Source: an uncultured Ferrovum sp.
GTDB taxonomy: Bacteria > Pseudomonadota > Gammaproteobacteria > Burkholderiales > Ferrovaceae
Direction: 5' to 3'
Length of the DNA stretch: 34,469 nt
Assembly: GCA_903863375.1 (NCBI GenBank)
Contig: CAIPBT010000082.1
Span: forward strand, 1-34,469
The notes beneath the pieces are model-generated. The model had not been told where the DNA came from. It saw only the letters and a list, made by a program, of their open reading frames with translations, and did no database searches. Positions 7,415 through 15,990 of the stretch are shown piece by piece (position 1 is the first letter of the stretch; each line of letters starts with the position of its first letter). The translations under genes were made by a program, and so were the position numbers.

Positions 7415-8832
7415 CCAAGCACCTGCGCGAGGCGCCGCCGGCACTCGGCATACCCGGTGGCATCGCCCAGATCCTGCTGCAGGAAGGCCTCGATTTTCGG
7501 ATACAACGCGATGGCGCGGTCTAGCTGGGCGTCCGAACCAGCGCTGTACGCCCCGACACTGATCAGGTCGCGGCTGCGCTGGTAGCGCGAATACAACTGC
7601 TTGAAGTCCCGTACCTGGCGGAATTCGTCTGGTGTGACCAGATTGTTCATCGCCCGGCTGATCGAGGCTTCCATGTCGATGGCCGGGTAGTGGCCTTGTT
7701 CGGCCAGGGCGCGTGACAGCACCACATGCCCGTCGAGGATGGCGCGCGCCGAATCGGCAATCGGGTCCTGCTGGTCATCGCCCTCGGTCAGCACCGTGTA
7801 GAAGGCCGTGATCGACCCACCGCCGGCGGCGCCATTGCCGGCGCGTTCCACCAGCTGCGGCAGTTTGGCAAACACGGAAGGGGGATAGCCCTTGGTGGCA
7901 GGTGGCTCACCGATGGCCAGGGCAATCTCGCGCTGTGCCATCGCGTAGCGGGTCAGCGAATCCATGATCAGCAGCACGTTGCGCCCCTGGTCGCGGAAAT
8001 TTTCGGCCACTGCCGTGGCATAGGCCGCGCCCTGCAGGCGCATCAGCGGTGACTGGTCGGCCGGGGCGGCCACCACCACCGAGCGGGCGAGGCCGCTGTC
8101 GCCCAGGATGTGCTCGATGAATTCCTTCACTTCGCGGCCCCGTTCACCGATCAGCCCGACCACGATCACTTCGGCTTCGGTGTAACGCGCCATCATGCCC
8201 AGCAGCACACTCTTGCCGACGCCGGAGCCGGCAAACAGTCCCATGCGTTGGCCCTTGCCGACGGTGAGCATGCTGTTGATCGCGCGAACGCCGACATCCA
8301 GCACCTCGCTGATCGGGGTCCGTTGCAGCGGATTGATCGGCCGGGCATACAGCGGTGCCAGATCGGGGTGGACCAGGGGTCCCAGGCCATCGAGCGGCGC
8401 ACCATTGGCGTCAACCACCCGGCCCAGCAGGGCATCGCCCACCGGGAAATGGCGCGACCGGTCGGATGGCCGCCGGCGCGGATGATGCACCCGGCCTACT
8501 GGCGGCAGGGTGCGGACCGCCTCATCGGGAATCACCCGGGCACCTGGGGCGAGGCCATACACGTCCTGCTGCGGCATCAGGAACAGGCGGTCTTCGGAGA
8601 AGCCCACCACCTCGGCCGCCACCGGTCGGCCATCCGGCATCGCCACCGTGCAGGTGCTGCCCACGGGCAGGCGCGGACCGACTGCCTCCAGCACCAGGCC
8701 GGCAACGCGGGTCAGGCGGCCGGTGATGGCGATCGGTTCGGCGATCTGCACCAGTTCGCCACAGTCGTTCAGATAGTCCACCCAACGCTGGCGGTGCGGA
8801 CGGGTACGAGGGCGTGGCTCGGGCGCGCTCAC
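7411..8832 (-). CDS. fliI: Flagellum-specific ATPase FliI
   Basis: This is a 473-residue type III secretion ATPase related to the F1 beta subunit. Walker A is AGSGVGKS at residues 201-208 and Walker B is NVLLIMD at 285-291. The catalytic Glu region ([15 protein letters not shown]), the arginine-rich C-terminal helical domain and the [23 protein letters not shown] block are all present. FliI forms a hexamer below the export gate and is regulated by FliH. The N-terminus has a Pro/Arg-rich start ([17 protein letters not shown]). It overlaps fliH upstream and fliJ downstream by 4 bases each. Confidence 0.98.
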   Translation of the reverse strand: MSAPEPRPRTRPHRQRWVDYLNDCGELVQIAEPIAITGRLTRVAGLVLEAVGPRLPVGSTCTVAMPDGRPVAAEVVGFSEDRLFLMPQQDVYGLAPGARVIPDEAVRTLPPVGRVHHPRRRPSDRSRHFPVGDALLGRVVDANGAPLDGLGPLVHPDLAPLYARPINPLQRTPISEVLDVGVRAINSMLTVGKGQRMGLFAGSGVGKSVLLGMMARYTEAEVIVVGLIGERGREVKEFIEHILGDSGLARSVVVAAPADQSPLMRLQGAAYATAVAENFRDQGRNVLLIMDSLTRYAMAQREIALAIGEPPATKGYPPSVFAKLPQLVERAGNGAAGGGSITAFYTVLTEGDDQQDPIADSARAILDGHVVLSRALAEQGHYPAIDMEASISRAMNNLVTPDEFRQVRDFKQLYSRYQRSRDLISVGAYSAGSDAQLDRAIALYPKIEAFLQQDLGDATGYAECRRRLAQVLG

Positions 8833-9521
8833 GGCAGAGCTTCGCCGTCTTCCGGCGGCGCCGGGGTGTCTGGCAGGGTCGGCTCCGACCAGGGGGCAGC
8901 CCCCAGCACTTCGGTGACGCGTTGCCAGCGACTTTCCAGGGTGCCATCGATGTCGGTGGTGCTGGTCTGTACCCGGCAGCCACCGCGGCTGACGGCCGCG
9001 TTGGCGGCCAGGCTGATGCGCCGTCCGGCGAATTCCTCACCCAGGTGGGCCTGCACCACGGCCAGATCGGCGGGATGCACCAGGATGCGCGCCGGATCGA
9101 AGTTGGCAGGCAGGGCCTGCAGGGCGTGCTCGACCACCCGGGCGATCAGCGTGCGGTCGTGCTGATGTGCCACGCCGATCACCCGCTGGGCAATCGCCAG
9201 CGCCAGCGTGGCCACCTCGGCCGCCACGGCCTCGTCCAGCCGGCTGATTTCGCCGTGAAAGGCATCCGAGAAGGCGAGCAGGGCCGCGCTCTCCGCACCG
9301 CCGCGCTCGAGTCCTTCGCGATAACCGGCGTCATAGCCCTCCTGACGCGCCTGCTCCTGCATGGCCTCGATTTCTTCGGCGGTCGGCAACACGATGGTGT
9401 CGGCCGGGGGAGGCGTTGGCACGGCCGCTGCCGCCAGCCCACCGCGCCGGTCGAAGTTGCCGGGCTGCCAGGGTTGCACCACCGCGCCCGGGGCAAAGCC
9501 GTTCCTAGATGAATTCGTCAT
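8829..9521 (-). CDS. fliH: Flagellar assembly protein FliH (ATPase regulator)
   Basis: This is 230 residues from the ATG at 9521 ([11 protein letters not shown]), overlapping the end of fliG by 17 bases; an in-frame GTG at 9536 is a possible alternative. The Pro/Ala-rich N-terminus leads into a GxxxG-type helix ([16 protein letters not shown]) that drives FliH dimerisation. The V-ATPase E-subunit-like C-terminal domain ([31 protein letters not shown] onwards) binds FliI. The conserved [23 protein letters not shown] motif near the end is characteristic of FliH. Its tail overlaps fliI by 4 bases. Confidence 0.95.
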   Translation of the reverse strand: MTNSSRNGFAPGAVVQPWQPGNFDRRGGLAAAAVPTPPPADTIVLPTAEEIEAMQEQARQEGYDAGYREGLERGGAESAALLAFSDAFHGEISRLDEAVAAEVATLALAIAQRVIGVAHQHDRTLIARVVEHALQALPANFDPARILVHPADLAVVQAHLGEEFAGRRISLAANAAVSRGGCRVQTSTTDIDGTLESRWQRVTEVLGAAPWSEPTLPDTPAPPEDGEALP

Positions 9522-10506
9522 CGCCGCCCTTGCCACCCATGATGATCTCGCCTTCTTCGGCCAGGCGGCTCACCACGCTGAGGATTTCCTTCTGGGCGGC
9601 TTCCACCTCGCTGACCTTGACCGGGCCGCGCCCCTCGAGATCTTCCTTCAGGGTTTCGGCTGCGCGCTTCGACATGTTGCGCAGCACCTTGTCCTTCAGC
9701 TGGTCTGGCGCGCCACGCAGCGCCACCACCAGGACATCGGCCGACACGTCGCGCATCATGCGCTGGAAGCCTTTGTCGTCGACGTTGATCAGGTCGTCGA
9801 AGGTGAACATCTCGCTGCGGATCTTCTCGGCCAGGGCAGGATCGTGCGCCTCGAGGTTGGCCACCACCGAGGCTTCGCTGGCCTTGCCCATGAAGTTCAT
9901 GATCTCGGCGGCAGCCTTGATGCCGCCGAGCTTGGCCTTGCGCGTGGCATCGCCGCCCTGCAGCAGACGGGCCAGCACGTCGTTGAGCTCTTTCAGGGCA
10001 TTAGGCTGCACGCCATCCAGGGTGGCAATCCGCAGGATCACGTCATTGCGCAGCCGTTCCGGGAAGTGGCTGATGATCTCACTGGCATGGTCAGGATCCA
10101 GATGCACGGCAATGGTAGCAATGATCTGCGGATGTTCGTTTTTGATCAGCTCCGACACCGCGCCCGGGTCCATCCATTTCAGGCCATCGATACCCGCCGA
10201 TTCGCCACTGGCCAGGATCCGGTCGATCAGGCCTGCCGCCTTGTCGTCGCCCAGCGCCTTGCGCAGCACCTTGCGGATATAGTCGGACTGGTCGAGCGCG
10301 GCCAGCGGCGACAGTTCGCCGATCTCGCTCTTGAATGCCCCGACCACCTCCTCGATGTCCTCGCGACTGATGTTGTCGATGGTGGCCATCGCCGCCCCCA
10401 GCTTCTGCACTTCGCGCGGCCCCAGAAACTTGAGGATTTCGGCAGCCTCATCCTCGCCGAGGGCCATCAGCAGGATCGCACTGCGGGAAACGCCTTCGTT
10501 GCTCAT
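9505..10506 (-). CDS. fliG: Flagellar motor switch protein FliG
   Basis: This is 333 residues, standard for FliG. The N-domain binds FliF (SRSAILLMALGEDEAAEILKFL). The middle domain carries the EHPQ motif (KNEHPQIIATIAVHL) that contacts FliM. The C-domain contains MFTFDDLINVDDKGFQRMMRDV, with the charged residues that engage the MotA stator, and ends with the conserved acidic GGDDEFI tail. It lies 12 bases after fliF and overlaps fliH. AAGG sits about 10 bases ahead of the ATG. Confidence 0.98.
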   Translation of the reverse strand: MSNEGVSRSAILLMALGEDEAAEILKFLGPREVQKLGAAMATIDNISREDIEEVVGAFKSEIGELSPLAALDQSDYIRKVLRKALGDDKAAGLIDRILASGESAGIDGLKWMDPGAVSELIKNEHPQIIATIAVHLDPDHASEIISHFPERLRNDVILRIATLDGVQPNALKELNDVLARLLQGGDATRKAKLGGIKAAAEIMNFMGKASEASVVANLEAHDPALAEKIRSEMFTFDDLINVDDKGFQRMMRDVSADVLVVALRGAPDQLKDKVLRNMSKRAAETLKEDLEGRGPVKVSEVEAAQKEILSVVSRLAEEGEIIMGGKGGDDEFI

Positions 10507-10518
10507 GCTGTGGTGACC

Positions 10519-12234
10519 TTAGCCATTGACCCAGCCACGCAGGACCGTGGCCATCAGTTTCGGATCCTCTTTCGCCATCACCTTCAGCGCGTCGAGATCG
10601 GTCTGTAGCGGATCTTTCGGGACCTGCTCGGCTTCCTGATTCGACAGTGCCGCGACGCCATTCGCGCGCTCGCTCTCAAGCGCCAACAGTTCCGATTCTT
10701 CGCCGGCCAGCACCTCGCGACCAGTCTTTTCCGCGTCTTTGGCCGATTTTTCTTCCGCCGTCTCGACCGTGCCGGACAGTTTTCGGAAGGCCGGGCGGAT
10801 GTAGCCAAACCAGAGGTAGCCAACCACGGCGGCGAGGAGCAGGTAACGACCGGCGTCCTTGGCCATCTCGATCATCTCGGGTTGCTTCCAGAGCGGCAGC
10901 TCGGGCGGGGTGAGGTCCTTTTCCACGGTGTTGAACGGGGTGTTCACCACCGTGACCACATCCCCGCGGGTCTTGTCATAGCCGACCGCGTTCTGCACCA
11001 GGTCGGTCATCTGGGTCAGCTCCGCCGGGGTGAGCGGCCGGGTGGTGACCTTGCCCTTGGCATCTACCTCATGCTTGTTGTTCACCACCACCGCCACGGT
11101 CAGGCGCTTGACGCTGCCGGCGGGACGCTGGGTATAGACGATCGACTTGTCGACCTCGTAATTGGTGGTGGCTTCCTTGCTGTCGGTGCTCTGCGGCACC
11201 GCAGCCGGCGTGCCGGCCGCCGTTTTCGCCCCGTTGATCGGGGCCTTGGCGTCGGCAGGTGGCTGGTTGGTCAGTGCCCCGGGCACACCGGCATCCTTGG
11301 GCACGTCACCGGCATGACTTTCGGTGGACTGATGACTGCGTACGGCAGCGGCGGCCGGGTCCTGGTTGGGCTTGTAGACCTCGTCGGCCTTTTCCCCGCG
11401 GCTGAAATCCAGCTCGGCGCTGACCTGGGCGCGGATGTTGTCCATGCCCAGCACCGGCCCGAGGATGTTCTCGACGCGTCGGGTCATGCCCTGCTCGACA
11501 TCGCGGATGTACTTCAGCTGGGATTCGTCCAGGGAATTGTTTTCGTCGCGCGGCGGGTCGGACAGCAGGCTGCCAGACTGATCCACCACACTGACATTCT
11601 TGGGGGGCAGGTCGGGAACGCTGTTCGATACCAGGTGCACGATGGCCGAGACCTGGCCGCGGTCCAGGGTGCGGCCGGCGCGCAGGGTGACCATGACCGA
11701 GGCCGTCGGTTTTTCCTGATCCTTCAGGAATACCGACGGCTTGGACAGGCCGAGGTGCACCCGGGCGGTCTCGACAGCCGCCAGAGCCTGGATGGTGCGG
11801 GCCAGTTCGCCCTCCAGGCCGCGCTGGTAATTCACCTGTTCCTGGAACTGGCTGGTGCCGAGCTTCTGGGTTTCCATTAGCTCGAAGCCCACCGTGCCGC
11901 CCTTGGGCAAACCCTGGGCCGCCAGTTGCAGCCGGGCTTCATGCACCCGGGCCGACGGCACCAGGATCGCGCCGCCCTCGGTGAACTTGTAGGGAACGTT
12001 CATCTGCTGCAGGGCAGCGATGATGGCGCCGCCATCGCGGTCGCTCAGATTGCCATAGAGCACCTTCATGTCGGGGGTCTGGTTGTAGAGCCAGGCGGCG
12101 ATCACCAGCGCGATCGCCGCCGCCAGGGTGACAAAGGCCCCCAGCTTCGGGCTGTTCATCACTTCGCTGATGGCCGAGGGTTTGGCAGGGACAGCCGCCG
12201 CGGAATCGGCGCTCAGGATGTCGGTGTCAGCCAT
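10519..12234 (-). CDS. fliF: Flagellar MS-ring protein FliF
   Basis: This is 571 residues with two membrane helices, at about 31-50 (LGAFVTLAAAIALVIAAWLY) and about 464-480 (YLLLAAVVGYLWFGY). Between them are periplasmic ring-building motifs, including LYGNLSDRDGGAIIAALQ, the YQRGLEGELARTI block and ETARVHLGLSKPSVFLK. The C-terminal tail (DPLQTDLDALKVMAKEDPKLMATVLRGWV) is the FliG-binding helix. A Thr/Ala/Pro linker near residues 310-350 is the usual variable loop. FliF forms the MS-ring that nucleates the whole basal body. It is the first gene of the leftward operon and is divergent from fliE, with 167 bases between their starts. Confidence 0.98.
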   Translation of the reverse strand: MADTDILSADSAAAVPAKPSAISEVMNSPKLGAFVTLAAAIALVIAAWLYNQTPDMKVLYGNLSDRDGGAIIAALQQMNVPYKFTEGGAILVPSARVHEARLQLAAQGLPKGGTVGFELMETQKLGTSQFQEQVNYQRGLEGELARTIQALAAVETARVHLGLSKPSVFLKDQEKPTASVMVTLRAGRTLDRGQVSAIVHLVSNSVPDLPPKNVSVVDQSGSLLSDPPRDENNSLDESQLKYIRDVEQGMTRRVENILGPVLGMDNIRAQVSAELDFSRGEKADEVYKPNQDPAAAAVRSHQSTESHAGDVPKDAGVPGALTNQPPADAKAPINGAKTAAGTPAAVPQSTDSKEATTNYEVDKSIVYTQRPAGSVKRLTVAVVVNNKHEVDAKGKVTTRPLTPAELTQMTDLVQNAVGYDKTRGDVVTVVNTPFNTVEKDLTPPELPLWKQPEMIEMAKDAGRYLLLAAVVGYLWFGYIRPAFRKLSGTVETAEEKSAKDAEKTGREVLAGEESELLALESERANGVAALSNQEAEQVPKDPLQTDLDALKVMAKEDPKLMATVLRGWVNG

Positions 12235-12306
12235 GGATACTCAATGCCCGGTGGATGCTGCGGATGACGAGCAGTATCGTGGCGGCGCAGAACCGGCAAA
12301 ACGGGG

Positions 12307-12331
12307 ATAAACCCCGGGTAAGCCGGTTTAT
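12307..12331. promoter_or_regulatory. Inverted repeat in the fliF/fliE divergent promoter region
   Basis: ATAAACC (12307-12313) and GGTTTAT (12325-12331) form a perfect 7-bp dyad with an 11-base spacer, midway between the two divergent starts (12234 and 12402). It could be an activator or repressor operator serving both units. No clear sigma-54 (GG-N10-GC) or sigma-28 promoter was found in this gap. Confidence 0.4.
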
Positions 12332-12401
12332 TTCGGGCAAGGAAGACGGTCGCCCGCGCGTACAGTGCGTAACATCCATCCACACCTGAGGGAGCAGCAT
12401 C

Positions 12402-12905
12402 ATGGCGATCGGTGGCATTGGCGCCAGTCCCGCCGCAGGCATCGACAATGTGCTCGCACAGTTGCGCATGGCGCAGGCGCGCACGCAGGCCAGTCTCGGT
12501 TCGTCTGCTGCGGGCGCTGCAGGCGCTGTCGGTGCTGCGGCCGGCAGTGCGGCCGGCGGCAGTGCGGCGCGTGGCGCAGACGCCCTCTCGGCGGGCGGTG
12601 GCGTGCTGCGCGGCCGTCTCAGCCTGTCGGATGACAGCGCGACCAGTGCCGCCAGTGCAAGTGGCGCCGCCGGTGCCAGTCCCGGCAGTTTTGTCAGTGC
12701 CCTGCAGGCCTCACTCGCCCAGGTCAACACCACGCAGCAGCAGGCCACCAAGCTCGGGCAGGATTACGAGAAGGGCAACACCAATGTCGACCTGCAGGAC
12801 GTGATGGTGGCCATGCAGAAGGCCAACGTGAGCTTCCAGGGGGCGGTGCAGGTGCGCAACCGTCTGGTGACGGCCTATCACGACATCATGAACATGCAGC
12901 TCTGA
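12402..12905 (+). CDS. fliE: Flagellar hook-basal body protein FliE, with an expanded linker
   Basis: This is 167 residues. The C-terminal half holds the FliE family core: SFVSALQASLAQVNTTQQQATKLGQDYEKG, then the conserved DLQDVMVAMQKANVSFQGAVQVRNRLVTAYHDIMNMQL ending. FliE links the MS-ring to the rod and completes the export channel. Most FliE proteins are about 100-115 residues; here an Ala/Gly/Ser-rich stretch (about residues 33-88) adds roughly 50 residues. GAGGGAG lies 7 bases before the ATG. It stands alone on the plus strand and converges with ycgR. Confidence 0.95.
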   Translation: MAIGGIGASPAAGIDNVLAQLRMAQARTQASLGSSAAGAAGAVGAAAGSAAGGSAARGADALSAGGGVLRGRLSLSDDSATSAASASGAAGASPGSFVSALQASLAQVNTTQQQATKLGQDYEKGNTNVDLQDVMVAMQKANVSFQGAVQVRNRLVTAYHDIMNMQL

Positions 12906-12936
12906 GGCACGCGGCGCACAGGCTGCGCGGGAAAGC

Positions 12937-13707
12937 TCAGGGGCGCAGGCGGGCGCGCAGGGTGCTGCGTTCGGCGTGAATCACAAACCGGCGGATCAGC
13001 TGCTCGGCCTGCGGGCTGACGTTGTCGAATTCGCAGCCATAGCGCCAGCCATTGTCACCGGCCGGCAGGGTCCAGGACTCGCGTGACCGCACCACCAGGC
13101 TCAGGTTGACGCTTTCCAAGGGCCCCAGTTCCAGCTGGCACCCGCGCAGCACGCTGCCAATCTCGAACTCCTGTCCGCCATCTTCGATCAGCAGGCATAG
13201 TCCGCCGCCCGAGAGGTCGACCACGCGCAGGGGCTGGTCCGGATCGCCGGCCTCCGGCGCCAGAAACAGCAGGGGCACCCGTCCGCCCGCCATCGGCATG
13301 CGGAAGTTCTCGCGCCGCTGCCGGCGCAGCACCAGATGCGGCCATTCGGTTTCCAGCAGCAGGCGTCCCTCGACAATGCGCAGCGATCGCACCTTGGCGA
13401 GAAACCGCACCGTGACGCGTTCCACCAGCACGATGCAATCCACCACATCCTGGCTGGCCAGGGGCATGAAATCGATATCGTCCTCTTCCCCACTCAGCAC
13501 CAGGCAGTCGCCGGCCTTCGCGGTGGTCAGTTCACCGACCGCACGACGGTCATTGCCTACGCCGCGCAGTGCCACGGGTTGCCGCTCACTGCACGCGGAG
13601 TTGAAGATGGCCTCAACAGCCTTCGGCGTGCGGACGCCAAACTGACGCAGGTCTTCCTCACTGATGGTGGACAGGTCGGCATCCAGAGGGACGGGGAAGC
13701 GGATCAT
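12937..13707 (-). CDS. ycgR: YcgR-type flagellar brake protein with PilZ domain
   Basis: This is 256 residues. The N-terminal part (about 1-120) fits the YcgR_N fold. The C-terminal PilZ domain carries both c-di-GMP binding signatures: RxxxR at residues 132-136 (RENFR) and DxSxxG at 164-169 (DLSGGG). Family knowledge: when loaded with c-di-GMP, YcgR binds the rotor/stator interface and slows or biases the motor. Its start overlaps the FlhX-type gene as ATGA, placing it last in the fliS-fliT-fliK-like-flhX operon, which is consistent with late expression. The gene symbol is by domain architecture; the N-domain is divergent. Confidence 0.88.
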   Translation of the reverse strand: MIRFPVPLDADLSTISEEDLRQFGVRTPKAVEAIFNSACSERQPVALRGVGNDRRAVGELTTAKAGDCLVLSGEEDDIDFMPLASQDVVDCIVLVERVTVRFLAKVRSLRIVEGRLLLETEWPHLVLRRQRRENFRMPMAGGRVPLLFLAPEAGDPDQPLRVVDLSGGGLCLLIEDGGQEFEIGSVLRGCQLELGPLESVNLSLVVRSRESWTLPAGDNGWRYGCEFDNVSPQAEQLIRRFVIHAERSTLRARLRP

Positions 13708-14093
13708 GAACGGTCTTGCTCCGGCAGGGTGAGGACAGGGGGCAGCGCATTGGAGTGTATCAAGCCTGCATCGAGGCGGTGTAACCAGGCCAGCAGCTCG
13801 GCCACCGCCCGGTAAAGTTCCACCGGAATGTGCGCATCGAGATCCAGTTGCATCAGCAGGCTGAGCAGTTCGCGCGATTCGTGCACGTACACGCCATTGG
13901 CCCGCGCTTTGGCAAGGATGGCATCGGCCAGCAGGCCCCGCCCCTTCGCCACCACCCGCGGCGGTCCCCGCTGGGGATCGTAGGCGAGCGCGATGGCCTC
14001 AGCGACAGCGCGCGCATCCATGCCGCGCGCATCCACGGTACGCGCATCCACAGCATGCGCGTCGCTGGTGGCCGGATCGGCGGCGCGGGTCAT
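13704..14093 (-). CDS. FlhB C-terminal-domain protein (FlhX type), without the autocleavage motif
   Basis: This is 129 residues. From about residue 28 onward it matches the FlhB cytoplasmic domain after its cleavage site: ALAYDPQRGPPRVVAKGRGLLADAILAKA, then IPVELYRAVAELLAWLHRLD. The NPTH cleavage motif and all membrane helices are absent, so it resembles the stand-alone FlhX/FhlB proteins that can substitute for, or modulate, the FlhB C-domain in substrate switching. The N-terminal 25 residues are a degenerate VDAR repeat. It overlaps fliK-like upstream and ycgR downstream by 4 bases, so the three are probably translated together. Partnership with the FliK-like protein is inferred from that linkage. 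Confidence 0.88.
   Translation of the reverse strand: MTRAADPATSDAHAVDARTVDARGMDARAVAEAIALAYDPQRGPPRVVAKGRGLLADAILAKARANGVYVHESRELLSLLMQLDLDAHIPVELYRAVAELLAWLHRLDAGLIHSNALPPVLTLPEQDRS
14011..14055 (-). repeat. 15-bp tandem repeat at the start of the FlhX-type gene
   Basis: CGCGCATCCA recurs at 14011, 14026 and 14041, a 15-bp period. In frame it encodes AVDAR-TVDAR-GMDAR near the N-terminus of the protein. It lies outside the conserved FlhB-like domain. Confidence 0.8.
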
Positions 14094-15190
14094 CGCGGCG
14101 GCGGTGTGGCGGAGGGCGTCTGCCCTGCTGTCACATCCAGTTGGGCGGCTTGCAGGCCACTTGACTGCAGTGCCAACACCAAGTCAGGCAGCCCGTTGCG
14201 CAGGGTGTCGACCTGTTCGCTGGCGGCCGCCAGTTGCACACCGAGGGCCTGACCCTGCAGGGTCAGCCGTGCCTCTACCGCGCCCAAGCCCGGCAGGGTC
14301 AGGCGCAGGGTACTGCGCCACGGCACGTTTGAACCCTGCTGGGTGCCGCTGTGCGCATGGCTGTCCGGGTCTTGCTGGGGTTGCGGTTCTGGTCCGGCGG
14401 TCAGGTGCACCATCTGGCCCGGCCAGGCCTGCACCGCCCAGCTCACCTGTTGCAGGTCGAGTGCCTGCAGCTGCTGCTGCACCAGCGGGGCTGCCTGGGG
14501 ATGCACCACGCCTGCGGCGAGGCCTGGGCCGGCGGTGTCGCGTAGACCGCCTGGCGATGGCGCCGTGCGGTGCTGGATGGTCGCGCCAGCGGCAGGGCTG
14601 CCGGCGCTGCCAAGCGCTGGCAGCACGGTGGCGGCAAGGCGTGCAAGCATCGAGGCCGGGCGCGCCAGCGACGCGCTGGGTGGCAGCATGGCTTCCAGCC
14701 GGGACGGCACGACCTGGGGCAGGGCTTGGGCCACACCCTGGGCGGGCGCACGAGAGGTCGCTATGGCCGGCAAGGGCAGGGGTGACAAGCTGCCCTGTGG
14801 CTCACTGCGCAAGGCCGGCAGCGAACCGAGTCCACCAACCCATGCAGCCAGATGGGACTCATAAAACAGGCCACTCTCGGCAAGACTTTGCTGCAGGCCA
14901 TTGGCCAGCGTGGCGATCGACGCACTGTCTGGCGCCGGTGGTGCCGGCAGCAGGGGTCGTGACAGCAGTGTCGCCGCTGCATCGGACATCGGCGCGTCGG
15001 CGCGGCCAGCGCCGGGTTGCGCGAGCGCCTGCAACAGGCGGCCGGTATCGGACAATTCGGTCTCGGCCAGGGCGGGCTGCGGCGCAACCGATGGAAGAGC
15101 GGCCGGCTGACCGGCCAGCCGCCCCTGTGGCGCCACAGCGCGCACGGCGCCGACGGCGCCGACGGCGGACACGGCAGGCAACGGTTCCAT
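14090..15190 (-). CDS. Second FliK-like hook-length/export-switch protein
   Basis: This is 366 residues. The first 260 or so are Ala/Pro/Leu/Gln-rich and largely disordered, as in secreted rulers. The C-terminal 80 residues form a FliK-type (Flg_hook) domain: WRSTLRLTLPGLGAVEARLTLQG, then GVQLAAASEQVDTLRNGLPDLVLALQSSGLQAAQLDV. This parallels the layout in the classic FliK at 5190-6953, where LQVTLSV is followed by LPQLRHLF. It is 21 bases after fliT and overlaps the FlhX-type gene by 4 bases. Having a FliK-like protein immediately beside an FlhB C-domain protein mirrors the known FliK-FlhB interaction. Its exact role (second ruler, modifier or inactive paralogue) is not readable from sequence. 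Confidence 0.8.
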   Translation of the reverse strand: MEPLPAVSAVGAVGAVRAVAPQGRLAGQPAALPSVAPQPALAETELSDTGRLLQALAQPGAGRADAPMSDAAATLLSRPLLPAPPAPDSASIATLANGLQQSLAESGLFYESHLAAWVGGLGSLPALRSEPQGSLSPLPLPAIATSRAPAQGVAQALPQVVPSRLEAMLPPSASLARPASMLARLAATVLPALGSAGSPAAGATIQHRTAPSPGGLRDTAGPGLAAGVVHPQAAPLVQQQLQALDLQQVSWAVQAWPGQMVHLTAGPEPQPQQDPDSHAHSGTQQGSNVPWRSTLRLTLPGLGAVEARLTLQGQALGVQLAAASEQVDTLRNGLPDLVLALQSSGLQAAQLDVTAGQTPSATPPPR

Positions 15191-15211
15191 GCAATGCGGG
15201 CCGTCGCGGGC

Positions 15212-15553
15212 TTAGTGCAGGCCCGGGCGGTAGGCCTTGTTGAGCTTCTGCTGCGTACCGGTGCGCCCGATCAGCTGCTGCAACTCGTCCATCCAGGGCT
15301 GGGTGACGGCGCGGATCGCGGCATCGTCCGCCAGGATCTGCTTCAGCAGTTCGAACTTGCGTTGCTTCTGCTGATCCGACAGGGCGGTACCAGCTTCCTC
15401 CGACATCAGGCGATGGGTGATGTCGCGACACTGATTCTCGATGGTGCGCAGGCGGTCCCAGTCGCGCGCCTCGGCGGCGCGGGCCATCTGTGCCATCAGC
15501 ACGCTGATCGCATGGTAGAGCTGCAGCACTTCATCCGGAGCCATCGCAGCCAT
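15212..15553 (-). CDS. fliT: Flagellar chaperone FliT-like protein
   Basis: This is 113 residues, helical, starting MAAMAPDEVLQLYHAISVLMAQMARAA. Size, helical pattern and position directly after fliS fit FliT, the export chaperone for the filament cap protein FliD and, in enterics, a regulator of FlhDC. The ATG at 15553 overlaps the fliS stop (TGATG); a second ATG at 15544 is also possible. Sequence conservation in FliT is low, so the call leans on gene order. The C-terminus (ELQQLIGRTGTQQKLNKAYRPGL) resembles the regulatory tail of FliT family members. Confidence 0.8.
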   Translation of the reverse strand: MAAMAPDEVLQLYHAISVLMAQMARAAEARDWDRLRTIENQCRDITHRLMSEEAGTALSDQQKQRKFELLKQILADDAAIRAVTQPWMDELQQLIGRTGTQQKLNKAYRPGLH

Positions 15554-15990
15554 CAGGCAGTAGCCTGCAGGTCGGCGGCGGCTCCCAAGGCAGCACGGCG
15601 GTTTGGCGCGATCTGGCTCCAGGCGCTTTCCAGCTCCCCCAGCAGACGATCGGCCTCCCGCAGGGGACCAGCATCGTTGTTCAGGTTGCCTTCGGTCAGG
15701 CGCCGCACCATATAGTCATAGAGCGAAGCCAGCCGGTCGGCCATCTCCGGATTGGCGTCCCAGCTCAGGCTGGCATTCAGGCCCTCGACGATGATGTTGA
15801 CGGCCCGTCCGATCGACTCACCCTTGCGGGCAATATCTCCCCGCTCTAGGGCAACCAAGGCCTTGGCGATCGACACCCGGGCACCCTCAAACAGCATCTG
15901 GATCAGCTTGTGGGGATCGGCCGCCATCACGCCAGTCTCCACGCCAGTGTGTTCGTAGGCACGCGTGCCAAATTTCGAGGATCCAAACAT
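15553..15990 (-). CDS. fliS: Flagellin export chaperone FliS
   Basis: This is 145 residues. The N-terminal AYEHTGVETGVMAADPHKLIQMLFEGARVSI and the later IVEGLNASLSWDANPEMADRLASLYDYMVRRL block are the conserved FliS helical bundle that holds the flagellin C-terminus unfolded in the cytosol. GGAG lies about 8 bases before the ATG at 15990. It is the first gene of the leftward fliS-ycgR unit and is divergent from fliC, whereas fliS more often follows fliD. No strong promoter was found upstream. Confidence 0.96.
   Translation of the reverse strand: MFGSSKFGTRAYEHTGVETGVMAADPHKLIQMLFEGARVSIAKALVALERGDIARKGESIGRAVNIIVEGLNASLSWDANPEMADRLASLYDYMVRRLTEGNLNNDAGPLREADRLLGELESAWSQIAPNRRAALGAAADLQATA

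Noticed and set aside
13993-15243. 416-residue plus-strand frame antisense to the FliK-like gene
   Set aside because: Low-complexity Ala/Arg/Pro composition typical of the reverse frame of a GC-rich gene; the minus strand encodes a recognisable FliK domain.
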